This document shows positions 62,409-64,000 of a stretch of DNA of 64,000 bases, one piece after another. Positions within the stretch are counted from its first letter, which is position 1, and each line of letters starts with the position of its first letter. Origin of the DNA: Thermithiobacillus plumbiphilus (GTDB lineage Bacteria; Pseudomonadota; Gammaproteobacteria; Acidithiobacillales; Thermithiobacillaceae); the NCBI RefSeq assembly GCF_038070005.1, contig NZ_JBBPCO010000005.1, positions 113,529 through 177,528 on the forward strand. The letters are read 5' to 3'. Position numbers and translations under genes: made by a program. The notes beneath the pieces were generated by a model that did no database searches, was not told where the DNA came from, and worked only from the letters and a program-made list of their open reading frames with translations.

Positions 62409-62436
62409 AAAAGGCCGAAACCCGTGGATTTCGGCC
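62409..62436 (-). terminator. terminator after the PDC-like membrane protein gene
   Basis: On the minus strand GGCCGAAA and TTTCGGCC pair around an eight-base loop, followed by TTTT. It insulates the nirB promoter from the upstream gene. Confidence 0.75.
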
Positions 62437-62443
62437 CCGATTG

Positions 62444-62460
62444 CGCACCCTTTCGGTGCA
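62444..62460 (-). promoter_or_regulatory. NtrC-like binding site, proximal
   Basis: TGCACCGAAAGGGTGCG matches the NtrC dyad TGCACC-N5-GGTGCA except the last base. It is centred about 76 bp upstream of the predicted sigma54 start. Confidence 0.7.
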
Positions 62461-62462
62461 GT

Positions 62463-62479
62463 TGTTCACTGATGGTGCA
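62463..62479 (-). promoter_or_regulatory. NtrC-like binding site, distal (weak)
   Basis: TGCACCATCAGTGAACA keeps the left TGCACC half and a degenerate right half. Its centre is 19 bp from the proximal site, and it overlaps the intergenic edge next to the upstream gene. Confidence 0.45.
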
Positions 62480-62482
62480 GCA

Positions 62483-63436
62483 TCAGTCCTGGCGATGGCG
62501 CCGCTGCAGGGATTCGCGCCGCTGCAGCAGCATGATTTCGGCCCGCGCACCGAGATAGACATAGATCCCCAAACCAATCAGCAGCCCGACCACCGCGAAG
62601 ATCAGCCAGGCCGCCTGCGGCAGATATTCCGGCTTCTCGATGGCGAACTTGAACACCAGCATCAGCGCCTCGATGGAGATCGCGATCAGGATGGCGGCCA
62701 TGAAGCGCGTCAGGGTGCGGCGCGTGGAACTGTGCCGGTGCACGTCCTTGTGAATCAGCACCTCCTCTTCAAAGATGGTCTTGGCAAGATCGAAGATCGC
62801 CAGCGCCAGGGTCAGCAGGATGGTGGCCTGAAAGGGGGCCACATAGCTCGTCACCATGGTGTTGCTGCTCCAGAGCGCACCAAGTGAAATAAAGCCGTGA
62901 TAGCCCAGTCCCAGGCTGATGATGAAAAGCCCGACAAAGATGGCGGCATAGACCAGCTTGAAGACTGGCTCCACCCGCCGCCGGGCCTCATCCCCTTCCA
63001 GCAATACCAATGCCCGTTTGAAATCCACGTCCGCCACCAGAATGCCGGCGATGCCACTGCCGCGGGTATGCACGGGAACCGCAGCAGTGAGACATATCTC
63101 GCCCGTGGCCGAGGACAGATAGGGGGCGGTCATGGTGGGAGTCCCATCACTGACCTGGCGGAAATAGGCGCGATGGCTGCGGTCCAGGCCCTTGCCATCC
63201 AGGCCGACCCGCTTGCGCTGGCGCTTGTGGATGACGTTGTCGCAGATCTGCTTACCCTCGCCGTCGAGCGCGTAACAGAGATCGAAAAAGGGATATTTGC
63301 GGATCAGGCAGTGCAGGACGCGTTCCAGCTCCGACACGTCCCGAAAGAGATCCGGGCGGGCCACGCCTTCCAGCACGGCCACCAGAAAGGCCGACAGCTC
63401 GGGTTGCACTTCATAGTAGCGTTCAAAGGAATTCAT
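62483..63436 (-). CDS. PDC-like sensor domain membrane protein without an output domain
   Basis: A 317-residue protein. Residues 1-150 look like a PDC/Cache sensory fold (LCYALDGEGKQICDNV, RSHRAYFRQVSDGTPTMTAPY, GIAGILVADVDFKRAL). About four transmembrane helices follow, then a short Arg/Gln-rich tail. No kinase, GGDEF, HAMP or methyl-accepting domain is present. The sensory part is not preceded by a signal or helix, so it may lie in the cytoplasm. Its location just upstream of the nitrate operon hints at nitrogen or redox sensing, but nothing establishes this. Confidence 0.75.
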   Translation of the reverse strand: MNSFERYYEVQPELSAFLVAVLEGVARPDLFRDVSELERVLHCLIRKYPFFDLCYALDGEGKQICDNVIHKRQRKRVGLDGKGLDRSHRAYFRQVSDGTPTMTAPYLSSATGEICLTAAVPVHTRGSGIAGILVADVDFKRALVLLEGDEARRRVEPVFKLVYAAIFVGLFIISLGLGYHGFISLGALWSSNTMVTSYVAPFQATILLTLALAIFDLAKTIFEEEVLIHKDVHRHSSTRRTLTRFMAAILIAISIEALMLVFKFAIEKPEYLPQAAWLIFAVVGLLIGLGIYVYLGARAEIMLLQRRESLQRRHRQD

Positions 63437-63515
63437 GAGGCAATGGCTCCGGACAGGAAATGGGAAATCCCCTCTCAGGGAGCGCGATAAAGGCGATTGG
63501 TTCCATCAAGGCCGC

Positions 63516-63689
63516 TCAGATATCCTTCGCCAGCAAAACCGGTTGCTCCGTCGGCCGTCCCGTGCGGGATGCCGACGGACGACAGGCTTGTGGTGCGGCG
63601 CTGAGCGCGGCAATCAGCAGGCCCAGGATCAGCATCTGGCTGCCAGCATGATGTTGTGGCCTAACCCTGGTGGATTGCTGAACGTGCAT
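63516..63689 (-). CDS. possible 57-residue small protein
   Basis: The ORF starts at an ATG preceded by a strong AAAGGAGGGAGA ribosome site. The product has a short hydrophobic stretch (MLILGLLIAALSAAP) after a polar N-terminus, then a polar tail with one Cys. It fills part of the 330-bp gap between the PDC-like gene and the porin end. No family was recognised; the rest of the gap shows no gene or clear promoter. It may be a real small membrane protein or a decoy. Confidence 0.4.
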   Translation of the reverse strand: MHVQQSTRVRPQHHAGSQMLILGLLIAALSAAPQACRPSASRTGRPTEQPVLLAKDI

Positions 63690-63766
63690 TCTCCCTCCTT
63701 TCGCTCCCGACCCTTGTTCATGGCTACCCATCCCGTGATGATGCGGATTTCGTGCCAGGTCGAGCT

Positions 63767-64000
63767 TCAGTAGGCGTAGGTCATGAAGGCCCAGACCTTC
63801 TGGGTATCGACATTGGCCTGGGTGGTGCCGGGAAACACCGCCCCCGCGCCCTCGTCGGCCGAGTAGTCGGCGAACTTCGCACCCAGAAGCCACTGCTTTT
63901 GCAGGGCATAACTGGCCAGAAGGTTGATCTCGGTACCGAAGTGCTGACCGCCGCTATCTGCCTGGTAATCGTGGTACATGGCGGTGAGCGTGAGCGGCTT
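63767..64000 (-). CDS. C-terminal end of an outer-membrane beta-barrel porin (partial)
   Basis: The last 77 residues of a gene reading in from the right edge. Alternating beta-strand segments with aromatic ends (KPLTLTAMYHDYQADSGG, GTEINLLASYALQKQWLLGAKFADYSAD) end in VWAFMTYAY, with a C-terminal aromatic residue as in outer-membrane barrels. The pattern resembles alginate-export/porin-like barrels. It may serve uptake of a nitrogen source given its neighbours, but this is speculative. Confidence 0.7.
   Translation of the reverse strand, partial: KPLTLTAMYHDYQADSGGQHFGTEINLLASYALQKQWLLGAKFADYSADEGAGAVFPGTTQANVDTQKVWAFMTYAY

Noticed and set aside
62409..62436. Hairpin between NtrC sites and the sigma54 promoter as a NasT/NasR antiterminator
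   Set aside because: It lies upstream of the predicted transcription start and looks like a terminator for the preceding gene, so it cannot be in the nirB leader.

Overview
The window is a GC-rich, gene-dense stretch of a Gram-negative Pseudomonadota chromosome, most like a gammaproteobacterium or a member of Acidithiobacillia. The evidence is a type IV pilus pilMNOPQ block linked to mrcA and aroKB, the rsmB-fmt-def and dprA-smg-topA housekeeping blocks, DUF4390-ntrYX-trkAH, an LpxL-type acyltransferase, outer-membrane porins and Fur-type operators. No phage, insertion sequence, CRISPR array, rRNA or tRNA was found. The species cannot be named from the sequence alone.

Layout. 1-5.4 kb: gltD (cut by the window edge) and gltB, with a sigma70-like promoter. 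5.4-14.7 kb: a small membrane protein, dgt, thyX, aroB, aroK and pilQPONM, all on the minus strand. 14.9-19.9 kb: mrcA, a nucleotidyltransferase-like gene and typA, ending in a good terminator. 20.0-25.9 kb: a two-transcript, apparently Fur-controlled redox locus. It holds a coiled-coil porin and a diheme cytochrome c lipoprotein, then a DUF2325 protein, a covalent-FMN-type periplasmic protein, a PepSY-type membrane protein and an acyltransferase. 25.9-36.9 kb (minus): methyltransferase, moaB, trkH, trkA, ntrX, ntrY, DUF4390, rsmB, fmt, def. 37.0-41.7 kb (plus): a Lol/Att-like ABC exporter with an AttH/CrtC-like protein, then DoxX; this block separates def from LysM-dprA-smg-topA (41.9-47.2 kb). 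47.3-52.9 kb: an SDR dehydrogenase, an orphan small protein, a divergent FtsH-like protease, and a zinc-ribbon membrane protein followed by a glycine-zipper lipoprotein. 53-62.5 kb (minus): a long nitrate-assimilation and siroheme operon, nirB-nirD-nasA-ybiB-cobA-LHPP-like-GATase-cbiX. 62.5-64 kb: an unusual PDC-like membrane protein, a possible 57-residue ORF and the end of a porin.

Nitrogen is the main theme. NasA and NirBD reduce nitrate to ammonium, CobA and the CbiX-like chelatase help make the siroheme NirB needs, and GltBD turns ammonium into glutamate. The nirB upstream region carries a near-consensus sigma54 promoter, two NtrC-like dyads and a terminator-like leader hairpin, which implies control by nitrogen limitation and possibly by nitrate or nitrite.

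Three observations stand out. (1) Two parS-like ParB sites, TGTTCCACGTGAAACA and the perfect palindrome TGTTCCACGTGGAACA, sit 29 bp apart (centre to centre) in the 57-bp gap between nirB and nirD. (2) The Fur-box porin/diheme cytochrome/flavoprotein/PepSY locus is a candidate envelope-spanning electron-transfer or iron-reduction system. (3) Several translation and RNA-structure oddities occur: rsmB is in frame with fmt across a single TGA and has no ATG, and a perfect 15-bp inverted repeat covers the aroK stop codon.
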